DNA of 64,000 bases from Streptomyces sp. TG1A-60 (GTDB lineage Bacteria > Actinomycetota > Actinomycetes > Streptomycetales > Streptomycetaceae): positions 5,952,001 through 6,016,000 of the forward strand of contig NZ_CP147520.1 in assembly GCF_037201975.1 (NCBI RefSeq), in the 5' to 3' direction. The position numbers and the translations under genes were made by a program. Numbering within the stretch: position 1 is the first letter of the stretch; the number at the start of each line of letters is the position of its first letter. Under the pieces are notes generated by a model. It worked only from the letters and a program-made list of their open reading frames with translations, was not told where the DNA came from and made no database searches. Below are positions 34,612 to 43,700 of this stretch, one piece after another.

Positions 34612-36117
34612 CTACCGAGTGGGAGTGCCGGAAGGCTGTGGTTCCTCATCCGGCGGGCGGGTCCTGGTGCCGGGGACCGTTGGGGTTGGCGGAGAAGTCG
34701 CCATGCGAGCCGGGTCGAGAATGACGGCGCCGAACTCGCGGGCCAGAAGACCGTGGATGGTCTCCCAGGTGCGGATACGGCTGCGCTCGCGCCGTTCAGT
34801 CCAGCGTTCGTGCAGTCGCATCCCGCCGAAGATCCCCATGGCGCAGGCCAGTATGAGGGCGATGAGCGCGTAGATCGGCGTGTAGCTGTCGTCGAACATC
34901 GACCGGTGTTCGTCCACCTGTCGAGCGTTGATGCCGAAGAAGCCGAAGAGCAGGCTGAGGGTACCGGTGACCGTGGTGACGAAGGTGACCGCCACGACCG
35001 TCCGAATCCGACGGCGGTCACCGGCTCGCTGCTCGGTGCTCTCGACCGAGGTCAGTTCGGCGGCGATGGCGTTGCTCAGTCGGCTCAGCATCTGTCCGAT
35101 GGTGGTGGAGCGCTCGGTGAGCCCCATCGCGGCGTAGAGGGCGTTGTGGAAACTCTCCACTCGTAGCGCCGGAACGAGAGTTCCGATGTCGCCGCCGGCC
35201 TCCACGCTGTAACTGAGCTCCAGTTCGAGGTGGCTCAGTCCTTCGGAGATGGACTCCAGCATGGTGCGGCGGCGGTGCATGTCGCGTTCGTCGTCGGACC
35301 GGGCTCGGAAACGGTGCCCGTAGGCGTAGGCGACTTCTCGGATCTCCCGCAGACGTGCTGCTGATCCCACGGTCTGCACGGCGGAGAGCAGGGCGCAGTT
35401 CTCTATGTAGTCCTGATGGCCGCAGATGAGGCTCGCGTACGGCCCGAGAGCACCCACGGTTGTGGGCCGTCTGTTGAGTTCGGCCGGATAGGTGATGGAG
35501 CTGTGCTCCGGTCGGTACGGGAGGTCGGAACGGTAGATGACCCGCTGGATGGTGTCGTCGTCAGGGGCGTCCTCTGGGGACGCGACGCTGCGGAAGACCA
35601 GCTGGTGCCGCTCGGGGAGAAAGCCGGGGGTTCGCCCCTCCGTACGCTCCGGGCGGTAGCCGACGCGCTCACCCGCGAGCCGCTCCAGTGGCACGCCCGA
35701 GCATTGGATACTCGCGTAGTAGAGATCTTCCATCAGCGGAACGGATTCGACGAGGCTCAGCGGGACGTCCATCGTCAGGGCGACCAGAACCTGGCCCGAA
35801 GGATGCAGGAAATGCCAGAGCGTGGCGGCCGTGGGTGCGCCTGGTTGCCAGCGTTGGCATACGAGAGACGCGCAGTCGAGGGATTCCTTCCGAAGAACCC
35901 TTGGTAACTGATTTCCGGCCATCTCGTAGAACGGTGCCAGACGCCCGAAGGCGAGCGCGTCCGTCGGAGCGTGGCCATTCGGAGGCAGCCGGGCCGGGTC
36001 GCAGACCCAGGACGTCGAGTAGACCGTCGTGATACGGAGATGAGGTCGGGAGGCATAAGGGGCGAAGAGGTCGCCGCCCGAGCCATTAGAGCGCGTGCCA
36101 GCGCCGTTCAAGGTCAC
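34612..36117 (-). CDS. CorA-like membrane protein
   Basis: 501 aa from GTG 36117, overlapping the phosphotransferase 3' end by 32 nt. About 390 residues are cytoplasmic, ending in a helical, charged stretch (RRRTMLESISEGLSHLELEL). Two membrane helices follow near the C-terminus: VVAVTFVTTVTGTLSLLFGF and YTPIYALIALILACAMGIFG. The first ends FFGIN, in the place where CorA channels have the YGMN signature, so Met is replaced by Ile. The two-helix C-terminal layout fits the CorA superfamily, but the N-terminal domain is not one I recognise. CorA-like proteins serve as membrane effectors in some defence systems; here that is only inference. Confidence 0.6.
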   Translation of the reverse strand: MTLNGAGTRSNGSGGDLFAPYASRPHLRITTVYSTSWVCDPARLPPNGHAPTDALAFGRLAPFYEMAGNQLPRVLRKESLDCASLVCQRWQPGAPTAATLWHFLHPSGQVLVALTMDVPLSLVESVPLMEDLYYASIQCSGVPLERLAGERVGYRPERTEGRTPGFLPERHQLVFRSVASPEDAPDDDTIQRVIYRSDLPYRPEHSSITYPAELNRRPTTVGALGPYASLICGHQDYIENCALLSAVQTVGSAARLREIREVAYAYGHRFRARSDDERDMHRRRTMLESISEGLSHLELELSYSVEAGGDIGTLVPALRVESFHNALYAAMGLTERSTTIGQMLSRLSNAIAAELTSVESTEQRAGDRRRIRTVVAVTFVTTVTGTLSLLFGFFGINARQVDEHRSMFDDSYTPIYALIALILACAMGIFGGMRLHERWTERRERSRIRTWETIHGLLAREFGAVILDPARMATSPPTPTVPGTRTRPPDEEPQPSGTPTR

Positions 36118-36984
36118 CCTTTCGCAGAGACTCCATACGCACCGCGAACTCGTCCGCCGCCGGACCGGACTGGGCGTTCTGCATGAGCCAGGTCGTCATA
36201 CCCAGTTCCCGCGTCGTGCGGAGCACCGGATAGCCGTGCCACTCGGTGACATCGGTGCCGTAGGTGTGGACGAAGTCCGCATAGTCGTCTGGTGGCAGGC
36301 CGAACCGGTCCACGGCCATGGCGGTGGGGACCAGGTCCCAGGCCCGTGGACCGATCGCCACCGCCTCGTAGTCGATGAGCAGGGCGCGGTCGCCGTCGCA
36401 CAAAACGTTGCCGCGATGGGCGTCGCCGTGCACCAAGTGTCGGGGTGAGGAGTCGACAAGGGCGCGGAAGTCGTCTTCCGCGTTGTCGCAGGCTTCGGCG
36501 AGGAAGCGGACGTCCTCGCGTCTGATCCCGGAGACGACCTCAAGACGACGGCGCATGATGGGGAACGGATCAAGGACGGGCAGCGGGAAACCTGGATCCG
36601 GCAGGGCGTGCAGGTCGCGGAGAAGTGCGGCCAGAACAGTGAAGGAGGCGGGGGAGAGCTGTCCGGCACGTATTCCCAGAACGTCACCAGTCGGCCGTCG
36701 GCCTCGATGGGCTGTGGGGCTCCCGTCGGGTGCACGGACGGGAATGCGTGCCCTGCGAGCCAGTGGGCTACAGCCAGTTCCTTGGCTACTTTGTCGGCCA
36801 TCTCCGTCGAGCGGGCGACCCTGACAACGACGCCGACCTCGGGGAGAGCGAACAAGGCGTTCTCTCCGAGCCGCAGGAGATCCGCGTCCGGGAACTGGGG
36901 CAGTCCGGCAGAGTTGCACGCGGCAAGCATGGCCCGCCGCGCGTTGTCCTCGGTTAACCCTTCACGGGCTTGGTGGGAGTCCAT
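36086..36984 (-). pseudogene. aminoglycoside-phosphotransferase-family protein, frameshifted
   Basis: From ATG 36984 the first frame encodes the N-lobe (LGENALFALPEVGVVVRVAR, LVTFWEYVPDS). After the five-G run at 36650-36654 the family sequence goes on in the -1 frame: SFTVLAALLRDLHALPDPGF, catalytic loop HLVHGDAHRGNVL and LLIDYEAVAIGPRAWDL, to the stop at 36086. Together about 300 aa, normal for the APH/choline-kinase-like fold. All catalytic residues are present, so one missing base is the only defect. Resistance cannot be inferred; many such kinases act on other small molecules. Confidence 0.85.
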
Positions 36985-37028
36985 CCCGGCCAGCCTCCCG
37001 AGGTGGCTGATCAACTGTCAAGACAGCG

Positions 37029-37082
37029 CCGCGTACCGGTCGGCAAGACCGTACGCGCCGAGCTGGACCTGCCGCGCTGACG
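37029..37082 (+). repeat. HATPase-tail direct repeat, right copy
   Basis: Encodes the HATPase C-terminal end (YRVPVGKTVRAELDLPR, then TGA) without the rest of the gene. Compare 34434-34487. It is either a duplicated integration target or the tail of a second HATPase gene whose body was replaced. Confidence 0.85.
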
Positions 37083-37153
37083 GGCGCGTACGCCGTCTAT
37101 AGGGTGACCGGAGGAGTTGCGAGGTCACGGATGAGGGGCGGCGACGCGGAGAC

Positions 37154-38461
37154 ATGGCGGGCCTGGAGGACAGCGGCAGCAGGCGGCGGACCGGCGGGGG
37201 CGAGCGCCCCAGCAGGTTCCAGCGGTATCTGCCGCTCGACGAGAGTGACGACCCGGAGCTGTCCGGGCTCTTCCCGTCGCTGTTCGCCCCTGTCGAGGTC
37301 GGTGACGACGGGCGGCCGACCGGAGTCGAGCTGGAGGAGCCCGCCGACGAGGCCGACTCCGAAGACGGGGACCAGGACGACGGACCCGACGCGATCTCCG
37401 CTCCCTTCCGACCCGAGAGCATCAAGATCGAGACGCAGGCGACCACCGTCGACCTGCTGCTGTCCCGGATGCGGGAGGAGATGATCGATCTCGCTCCCGA
37501 CTTCCAGCGCCGCGCCGGAATCTGGAGCGACGTCGACCAGAGCCGCCTCATCGAGTCGCTGCTCCTGCGCATCCCCATCTCGTCGTTCCACATGGCGCAG
37601 GACGCCGACGACAACTGGGCGGTCGTGGACGGCATCCAGCGGCTCACCGCGATCGCCCGCTTCATGGCCCCCGGGGCTCTCGGGATGCGTCCGCTGACCC
37701 TGCGCGGGCTCGACTACCTCCACCAGTACCACGGCTGCGGATACGAGGAACTGTCCGGACGGCTGAAGATCCGGCTGCGCGAGACCCAGCTCGTGGTGCA
37801 CATCATCCAGCAGGGGACTCCGGAGACCGTCAAGTTCAACGTCTTCTCCCGGATCAACACCGGCGGTATGCCCCTGAAGCCGCAGGAGATCCGGCACGCA
37901 ATGATCAAGGGGCCCGCCAGGACGTACCTGGCCGACCTGGCGGAGGACCCCGCGTTCATCACCGCCACCGGCGAGAGCGTGTCGAACGAGCGGATGGCCG
38001 ACCGCGAGATGGTCCTGCGCTTCATGGCGTTCCGGCTGACCGACCCGTCCGAGCACAGGGAACGGGACTTCGACCAGTTCCTCGTCGACTCCATGCACCG
38101 CGTCAACCGGCTCAGCCTCGGCCGGCGCTACGACCTGGCAGTGGAGTTCAAGAAGGCCATGTGGTGCGCCACCGAACTGTTCGGTGATCACGCGTTCCGG
38201 AAATGGCGTGGCGGCAAGGGCAAGTCGCCCATCAACAAAGCCCTGTTCGAGGCTGTCGCGGTCAATCTCGCCATCCTGGACGATCACAGGCGTGAGGCTT
38301 TGGTAACGTCCCGTGACAGGGTGCTCGAAGGGTTCTTCGAGCTGATGAAGGACTGGGACTTCGACCGCGCCATCTCCGTCGCCACCGGCGACCCGAAGAA
38401 GGTGCGGACCCGGTTCGGCATGCTGAACGAGCTCTTCTCGGGGGTGGCGAGCGGTGATTGA
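37154..38461 (+). CDS. DUF262 domain protein (defence module B)
   Basis: 435 aa from ATG 37154. The N-terminal 90 residues are acidic and low-complexity. DUF262 (ParB/Srx-like fold, as in GmrS-type subunits) follows: LAPDFQRRAGIWSDVDQSRL, IPISSFHM, the key motif VVDGIQRLTAI near 157-167, and FNVFSRINTGGMPLKPQEIR. The usual DGQQR appears as DGIQR, one glutamine changed. DUF262 proteins use nucleotide hydrolysis to control DNA cleavage in type IV restriction systems. No DUF1524 nuclease domain is attached. The stop overlaps the next gene by 8 nt. Confidence 0.88.
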   Translation: MAGLEDSGSRRRTGGGERPSRFQRYLPLDESDDPELSGLFPSLFAPVEVGDDGRPTGVELEEPADEADSEDGDQDDGPDAISAPFRPESIKIETQATTVDLLLSRMREEMIDLAPDFQRRAGIWSDVDQSRLIESLLLRIPISSFHMAQDADDNWAVVDGIQRLTAIARFMAPGALGMRPLTLRGLDYLHQYHGCGYEELSGRLKIRLRETQLVVHIIQQGTPETVKFNVFSRINTGGMPLKPQEIRHAMIKGPARTYLADLAEDPAFITATGESVSNERMADREMVLRFMAFRLTDPSEHRERDFDQFLVDSMHRVNRLSLGRRYDLAVEFKKAMWCATELFGDHAFRKWRGGKGKSPINKALFEAVAVNLAILDDHRREALVTSRDRVLEGFFELMKDWDFDRAISVATGDPKKVRTRFGMLNELFSGVASGD

Positions 38462-39632
38462 CCGGCTGACGCTGACGAACTTCAAGGCGTTCCAGCACGC
38501 GGACCTGGAGTTGGGGCCGCTCACTCTGCTGACCGGTCTGAACTCCTCCGGCAAGAGCAGCGTCCTGCAGGCGTTAGCCATGCTGCACCAGTCGTACACG
38601 GCGGGGGATCTCGACCGGGCGGGCGAGGCGGCCCGCGAGGGACAGCTGAAGATCGGGACCGTCCCCGGCAACGGCTTCCTGCTCAACGGCGAACTCGTCG
38701 GCCTCGGCACCGGCCGGGACGTCCTGCACGAGAACTTCACCGAGGACGAGCCGGAGATCACGCTCGCCGTGAACGAGGGCGCGTACCGCTACTCCTGGAC
38801 CGTCGCCTACGAGCCCGAACAGAACCTGCTGCCGCTGAGCGCCGTCGACCTGCCGCTCACCAGCGAGGGTGCCACTCCGCCGGTCGGAGACGCCGCCGTC
38901 ATCCCCGGCTACTTCACCGCGGGCTTCCAGTACCTGCACGCCGACCGGATCTCCCCGGCCGAGTTCTACCCGCGCGACCACCACACGGCCATCGGCCGCG
39001 GCTTCCTCGGCGTACGCGGCGAACACACCGTCAACTTCCTTCGCCACCACGCCACCGACGAGGTCCCCGAGGGGCCGCTGCGGCACCGGAGCACCGCCGC
39101 GAAGGGGCTGCTCGCGCAGGCCGCCGCCTGGGTGGGGGAGCTGTGCCCGGGGGTGGACATCCAGGCCGCCGCCATCGACGGCACGGACGTGGTGCGGCTG
39201 TCGTACGGCTTCTCGGGCCCGAACGGTACGCGCCGGCGCCCGACCAACGTCGGTTTCGGGCTGACGTACGCCCTGCCGATCGTCGTGGCCTGCCTGACCG
39301 CGCGGCCCGGCTCGCTCGTCCTCCTGGAGAACCCCGAGGCGCATCTGCACCCGCAGGGGCAGACCCGCATGGCGGGGCTCGCCGCCGCTGCCGCGGCACA
39401 GGGCGCGCAGCTCGTCGTCGAGACACACAGCGACCATGTGCTGAACGGTGTTCGCCTCGCGGTGAAGCGAGGGGTGCTCGCCCCTGAGCAGGCCGTCCTG
39501 CACTACTTCCGGGGCGACGGTGAGGGCGTCGACGTCGTCAGCCCGAGCATCGACCGGGACGGCCGGCTCGACCAGTGGCCCGAAGGGTTCTTCGACGAGC
39601 TGGAGAACACGCTCGACCAGCTGCTCAGCTGA
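38454..39632 (+). CDS. AAA ATPase with DUF3696 (OLD/RecF-like), module B
   Basis: 392 aa from GTG 38454. ABC/SMC-like ATPase: LTNFKAF, Walker A GLNSSGKSS (residues 28-36), a GFGLTYALPIVVACL signature region, Walker B VLLENPEAHLHPQGQ and ETHSDHVLNGVR with the switch His. The C-terminal DUF3696 part (LHYFRGDGEGVDV to the end) is complete. DUF262 and DUF3696 ATPases are commonly neighbours, and this overlap indicates co-translation. No TOPRIM nuclease domain is seen, so a nuclease would have to come from elsewhere in the island. Confidence 0.9.
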   Translation: MIDRLTLTNFKAFQHADLELGPLTLLTGLNSSGKSSVLQALAMLHQSYTAGDLDRAGEAAREGQLKIGTVPGNGFLLNGELVGLGTGRDVLHENFTEDEPEITLAVNEGAYRYSWTVAYEPEQNLLPLSAVDLPLTSEGATPPVGDAAVIPGYFTAGFQYLHADRISPAEFYPRDHHTAIGRGFLGVRGEHTVNFLRHHATDEVPEGPLRHRSTAAKGLLAQAAAWVGELCPGVDIQAAAIDGTDVVRLSYGFSGPNGTRRRPTNVGFGLTYALPIVVACLTARPGSLVLLENPEAHLHPQGQTRMAGLAAAAAAQGAQLVVETHSDHVLNGVRLAVKRGVLAPEQAVLHYFRGDGEGVDVVSPSIDRDGRLDQWPEGFFDELENTLDQLLS

Positions 39633-39703
39633 CCGTCCGGTCACCGGACCGCCGGGATCCCACCGGCCACGAAAGCGCGCGTACGCCATCACGAGGGGGA
39701 GAT

Positions 39704-40654
39704 GTGCCGCTGCTGTTCCTGAACGAGAGATCCTGCGGAACCGGATGCGACCCGGCGCGCGCCGAGCGTGCCATGACCGGGCTCGCCGAGGCGGTGCTCG
39801 CGGTGTTGCTGGCCGACCGACCCGGCACGGTGCTGGTCAGCCGGGAGCCCATCACCGGGCTCCAGATCGCCGACGGTCATCCGATCGGCAAGTGGCACGG
39901 GGCGCCGCGCAACAAGGAACTGTGGCAGCGGCTGCTCCTGATGCAGAGCAAGTGGCCGTACCGGACCGTCTTCCCGGAGGGGGAGAGCTACTTCGACGTC
40001 GAGTACCGCCACCGGGGCGAGACGGTCGACGGGCTCGGCGCGGCCCACCTGATGGACGGGCTCGGCGTCTCCTTATTGGTGGACGCGTGCTGGAGTGAGC
40101 ACCAACTGACGCTGGAGCGCGAGCAGTTGGTGGAGAACGACGACGGGGAGTCGGACGAGTCCGAGACCAGCGAGGTCTCCGTCCGGCACATGGCGGAGCA
40201 GGATCACTTCGAAGCGCACCGGGCCTGGATCAAGGACGGCGTAGAGGCGGTCCGCAGGGGTGGGCTGAACGCCGTACGGCGGGGCGAGGAGTTGTGGGAG
40301 GGGCGGGCGTCCCTCTTCCCGCACCTTCGGTTCCTGCCCAGGGTCGAGGCGGATCTGCGGCAGCTGCGTGAGGCATGGGTGAGGCCGCTCGGCATCCGGC
40401 TGGCCGAGCTGGACCAGACGGTGGCCGCCTGGAATCCGGCGACCGAGCCCGACGGTCCGCAGTGGCGGTCGAAGATCACGCCGGAAGGCCAGAACCGCAG
40501 GAAGCTGTGCGTGTTCGAGGACTTCGACGGCAGGTCGCGACACTTCGACACGCATGCCCGTTTCACTCCCGGGCCGGGGCGCGTGTACTTCCGTGTCGTG
40601 GCCGAGCCGAAGACGCTGCACGTCGCCCACGTCGGCCTCAAGATCGGCATCTGA
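39704..40654 (+). CDS. unknown 316-aa protein, third gene of module B
   Basis: 316 aa from GTG 39704, with a GAGGGGGAG ribosome binding site. Not a family I recognise. Visible features: N-terminal LLFLNERSCGTG, IGKWHGAPRNKELWQRLLLM, a central acidic stretch (VENDDGESDESETSEVS), the segment AEQDHFEAHRAWIKDGVEAV and a C-terminal KITPEGQNRRKLCVFEDFDG. It contains no membrane helix. It lies 71 nt after the ATPase and 113 nt before the giant helicase in the same direction, so it is very probably part of the defence operon. Confidence 0.8.
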   Translation: MPLLFLNERSCGTGCDPARAERAMTGLAEAVLAVLLADRPGTVLVSREPITGLQIADGHPIGKWHGAPRNKELWQRLLLMQSKWPYRTVFPEGESYFDVEYRHRGETVDGLGAAHLMDGLGVSLLVDACWSEHQLTLEREQLVENDDGESDESETSEVSVRHMAEQDHFEAHRAWIKDGVEAVRRGGLNAVRRGEELWEGRASLFPHLRFLPRVEADLRQLREAWVRPLGIRLAELDQTVAAWNPATEPDGPQWRSKITPEGQNRRKLCVFEDFDGRSRHFDTHARFTPGPGRVYFRVVAEPKTLHVAHVGLKIGI

Positions 40655-40767
40655 CCCCAGGAGAGCCGTCGACGCTGGTCGTGGCCCTCCCGGAGGGACC
40701 GGAGTGCCAGCCCCGCCGACTACCTTTGGTGCGAGGAAGAAGCAGACGGAACGAAGGAGGAGCCGGG

Positions 40768-43700
40768 GTGCGACCGACCCTCGCCGCCGAACAGGTACGC
40801 GACAGCCTGAGCCAGTACCTGTCGACGACGTACGCCCTGGCGGACGAAAGCACCCGCGGCGCCCTGGAGCGGTTCCTCGGCGACGCCGAGGACGGGATCT
40901 TCCGCGGGCCCTATCTGCGGATCCGTACGCCCTTCAGGGCGGCCGAGGGCGACGACTGGCAGCGGCACCTGACCTGGTGGCCGCGCCCCCCTTCCACCCG
41001 CACCGCCACCAGGAGGCGGCCTGGGAGCGGCTGTCCACGCTGCACGGGCCGGCGAGGCCCACCCTGGTGACCACCGGCACCGGCTCCGGCAAGACCGAGT
41101 CCTTCCTGGTGCCGATCCTCGACCACTGCCGCCGCGAGCGCGAGGCCGGGCGGGACGGGGTCAAGGCCGTCCTGCTGTACCCGATGAACGCCCTGGCCAC
41201 CGACCAGGCCCACCGCATCAACAACCGCCTCGACGACCCCAGGGACGCGCGGCTCAGGGACGCGGGCGTACGGGCGGGCCTCTACATCGGTGACCAGGCG
41301 TCCAAGGAGTTCAAACAGGCCAACCCGCGCGTGGCCGTCGACCGCGACGAGATCCGCCGCACCCGCCCCGACATCCTGATCACCAACTACAAGATGCTCG
41401 ACCTGCTGCTCCAGCGGCCCGAGGACCAAAGGCTGTGGCAGTCGGAAGGCGGCGGAGCCGGCGGATCGGCCCTGGCCTACGTCGTCCTGGACGAGTTCCA
41501 CACCTACGACGGGGCGCAGGGCACCGACGTGGCGATGCTGCTGCGCCGGCTCGGCGCCATCACCGGCCTCGCCGAGCCGGGCCGGCCGCTCGGCAAGGTG
41601 TGCCCCGTCGCCACCTCGGCCACCCTGGGCGAGGGCGCGCCCGGCATCGGCGGCAGCTCCATGCTGGACGTCGCGGAGCAGGTCTTCGGAGTGCCGTTCC
41701 CGCCGGACGCAGTGGTGGGCGAGAGCCGGCGCGGTGTTCAGGACTTCGCAGGGGACAGCGACTTCACGCTGCCGTTCCCGCCGCCGCACGAGGTGGCCGC
41801 GCTCGGCGACCCCACCCGGGACCGGGAGGCGCTGGACCAGCTCGCGGCGGCCTTCACCGGCAAAAGCGGACTGAGCCCGGAGCAGCTCGGCCGGCAACTG
41901 CGCCGCCACCGGCTGACCGCCGCCGTCCTGGAGATCCTGGACGGCAGCCCGCGCACCATGGCCGAGGTGATGGAGGTCCTGCCGCGCTACGCCTACCACT
42001 GGGGCATGGCCGTGCAGCAGAACCCGGCCGTCGCGGCCCGCGCCCTGGCCCGGTACGTGGCACTGCTGTCGACCGCGCGCGACCCGAAGAATCCGGGCAG
42101 CCCGCTGCTGTCCATCGAGATCCACCACTGGGTGCGGTCCGTGTCGCGGGTGCTGCGCGGAATCAGCGCCGCGCGCGCGGAGTTCCGCTGGGACGACGAG
42201 CGGGTGGTCTCGGGCGGGAAACTGGCCCGGAGCTCAAGTGGCGGTGCGTCCAAGCCGGACGGCGGCGCCTCCGGGCCGGACCAGGCCGCGGACGCGGCGG
42301 ACGCGGTGCCCGCGGGCGACAGTGCCGTGCCGCCCGCCCAGGTGTTCCTGCCCGCCGTCTTCTGCCGCGAATGCGGGCGCTCCGGCTGGGCGGCGCTCTC
42401 CCCGGAAGCAGACCCGGCGGAGCTCGACATGACCGCCACGAAGATCCGCCGCGCCTCGGTGAGCCGGGACAAGCGCCGCGTACGCAACATGATCGCCGCC
42501 ACCCCGACCCAGGCCCACGACGCGGCCTTCGCCACCGAGAAACCCCGCAGCGGGCCGATCGTGATGGTGCTCGACGGGACGAGCGGACGGCTGCGGCCCG
42601 TCTCGCCCGAAGCGGACTTCGAGACGGATCAGGGCGACGGCGCACCGCGCGCGCCGAAGGCGCTGCACGACAGCGCGTTCGTGCTCACCGACCTGGCCGA
42701 CGACCGGGCGGCGCAGGGCGACCAGTGCCCGGCCTGCCGCACCTTCAACTCCATCCGCTACCTCGGTACCGGCCTCGCCGCGCTCGCCGCGGCCTCGATC
42801 ACCCAGCTGTTCACCGGCGGCGAGCTCGACAAGAACCTCCGCGAGGACAAGACCCTCCTGTTCAACGACTCGGTGCAGGACGCCGCCCACCGCGCCGGTT
42901 ACGTCGCCAGCCGCTCGTACACCTTCTCCTTCCGCTCGCTGCTCGCCAGCCGCATCGACGAGGACGAACCGGTCGCGCTCAGCGATCTGGCGGCCGACCT
43001 CATCGCGGACGTCGTCGACAGCAGGGCCGTACAGGCCGCCGTCATCCCGCCCGACCTGCACGTCGTGCGCGGCGTGGACGCCCTCCTGTCCGGGCGCGGC
43101 CACGGCACCGAGCCCACCTGGGAACTCATCGCCCAGCGCCTCGCGTTCTCGGCCGTCCTGGAGTTCGGACTCCGCTCCCGGCGGGGCCGCACCCTGGAAC
43201 TGACCCGTACGGTCGCGGCGGACGTCCCCCTCTCCGACCCCGGCGCCGTCGCCGAGATCGTCCGCGAACTGCTGCACACCACGCCCGGCGACATCGCCCT
43301 GCCGGACGGCTCCCTGCCCGGACCCGACGACTGGATCGGTCACGTCCGGGGCCTCCTGGAGCGGTTGCGGACCCGTGGCGCCGTCCGGCACGCCTGGCTC
43401 GACGACTGGATCAACGAGGCCGGTGTGCGGCGCTGGCTGATCTGGGGCGGACGCAGGACCGGCATGCCCGCCTTCCCGCCCGGCGTCTCCGCCCCCGGCT
43501 TCCTCCTCGGCAGCCCCAAGCAGGGCAGCGCCGACTTCGACGTGGTGACCGGACGCCTCGGCTGGTACCAGGACTGGACCCGGCGCAGCCTGGGCCTGCG
43601 CCCCGACGCGGCGAACGCCTTCCTCGTCCGGCTGCTGCCCGCCCTCGTCGACGCAGGTGTGCTCTCGGCCCGCACCGCCAGGGACGGCACGACCCGCGTG

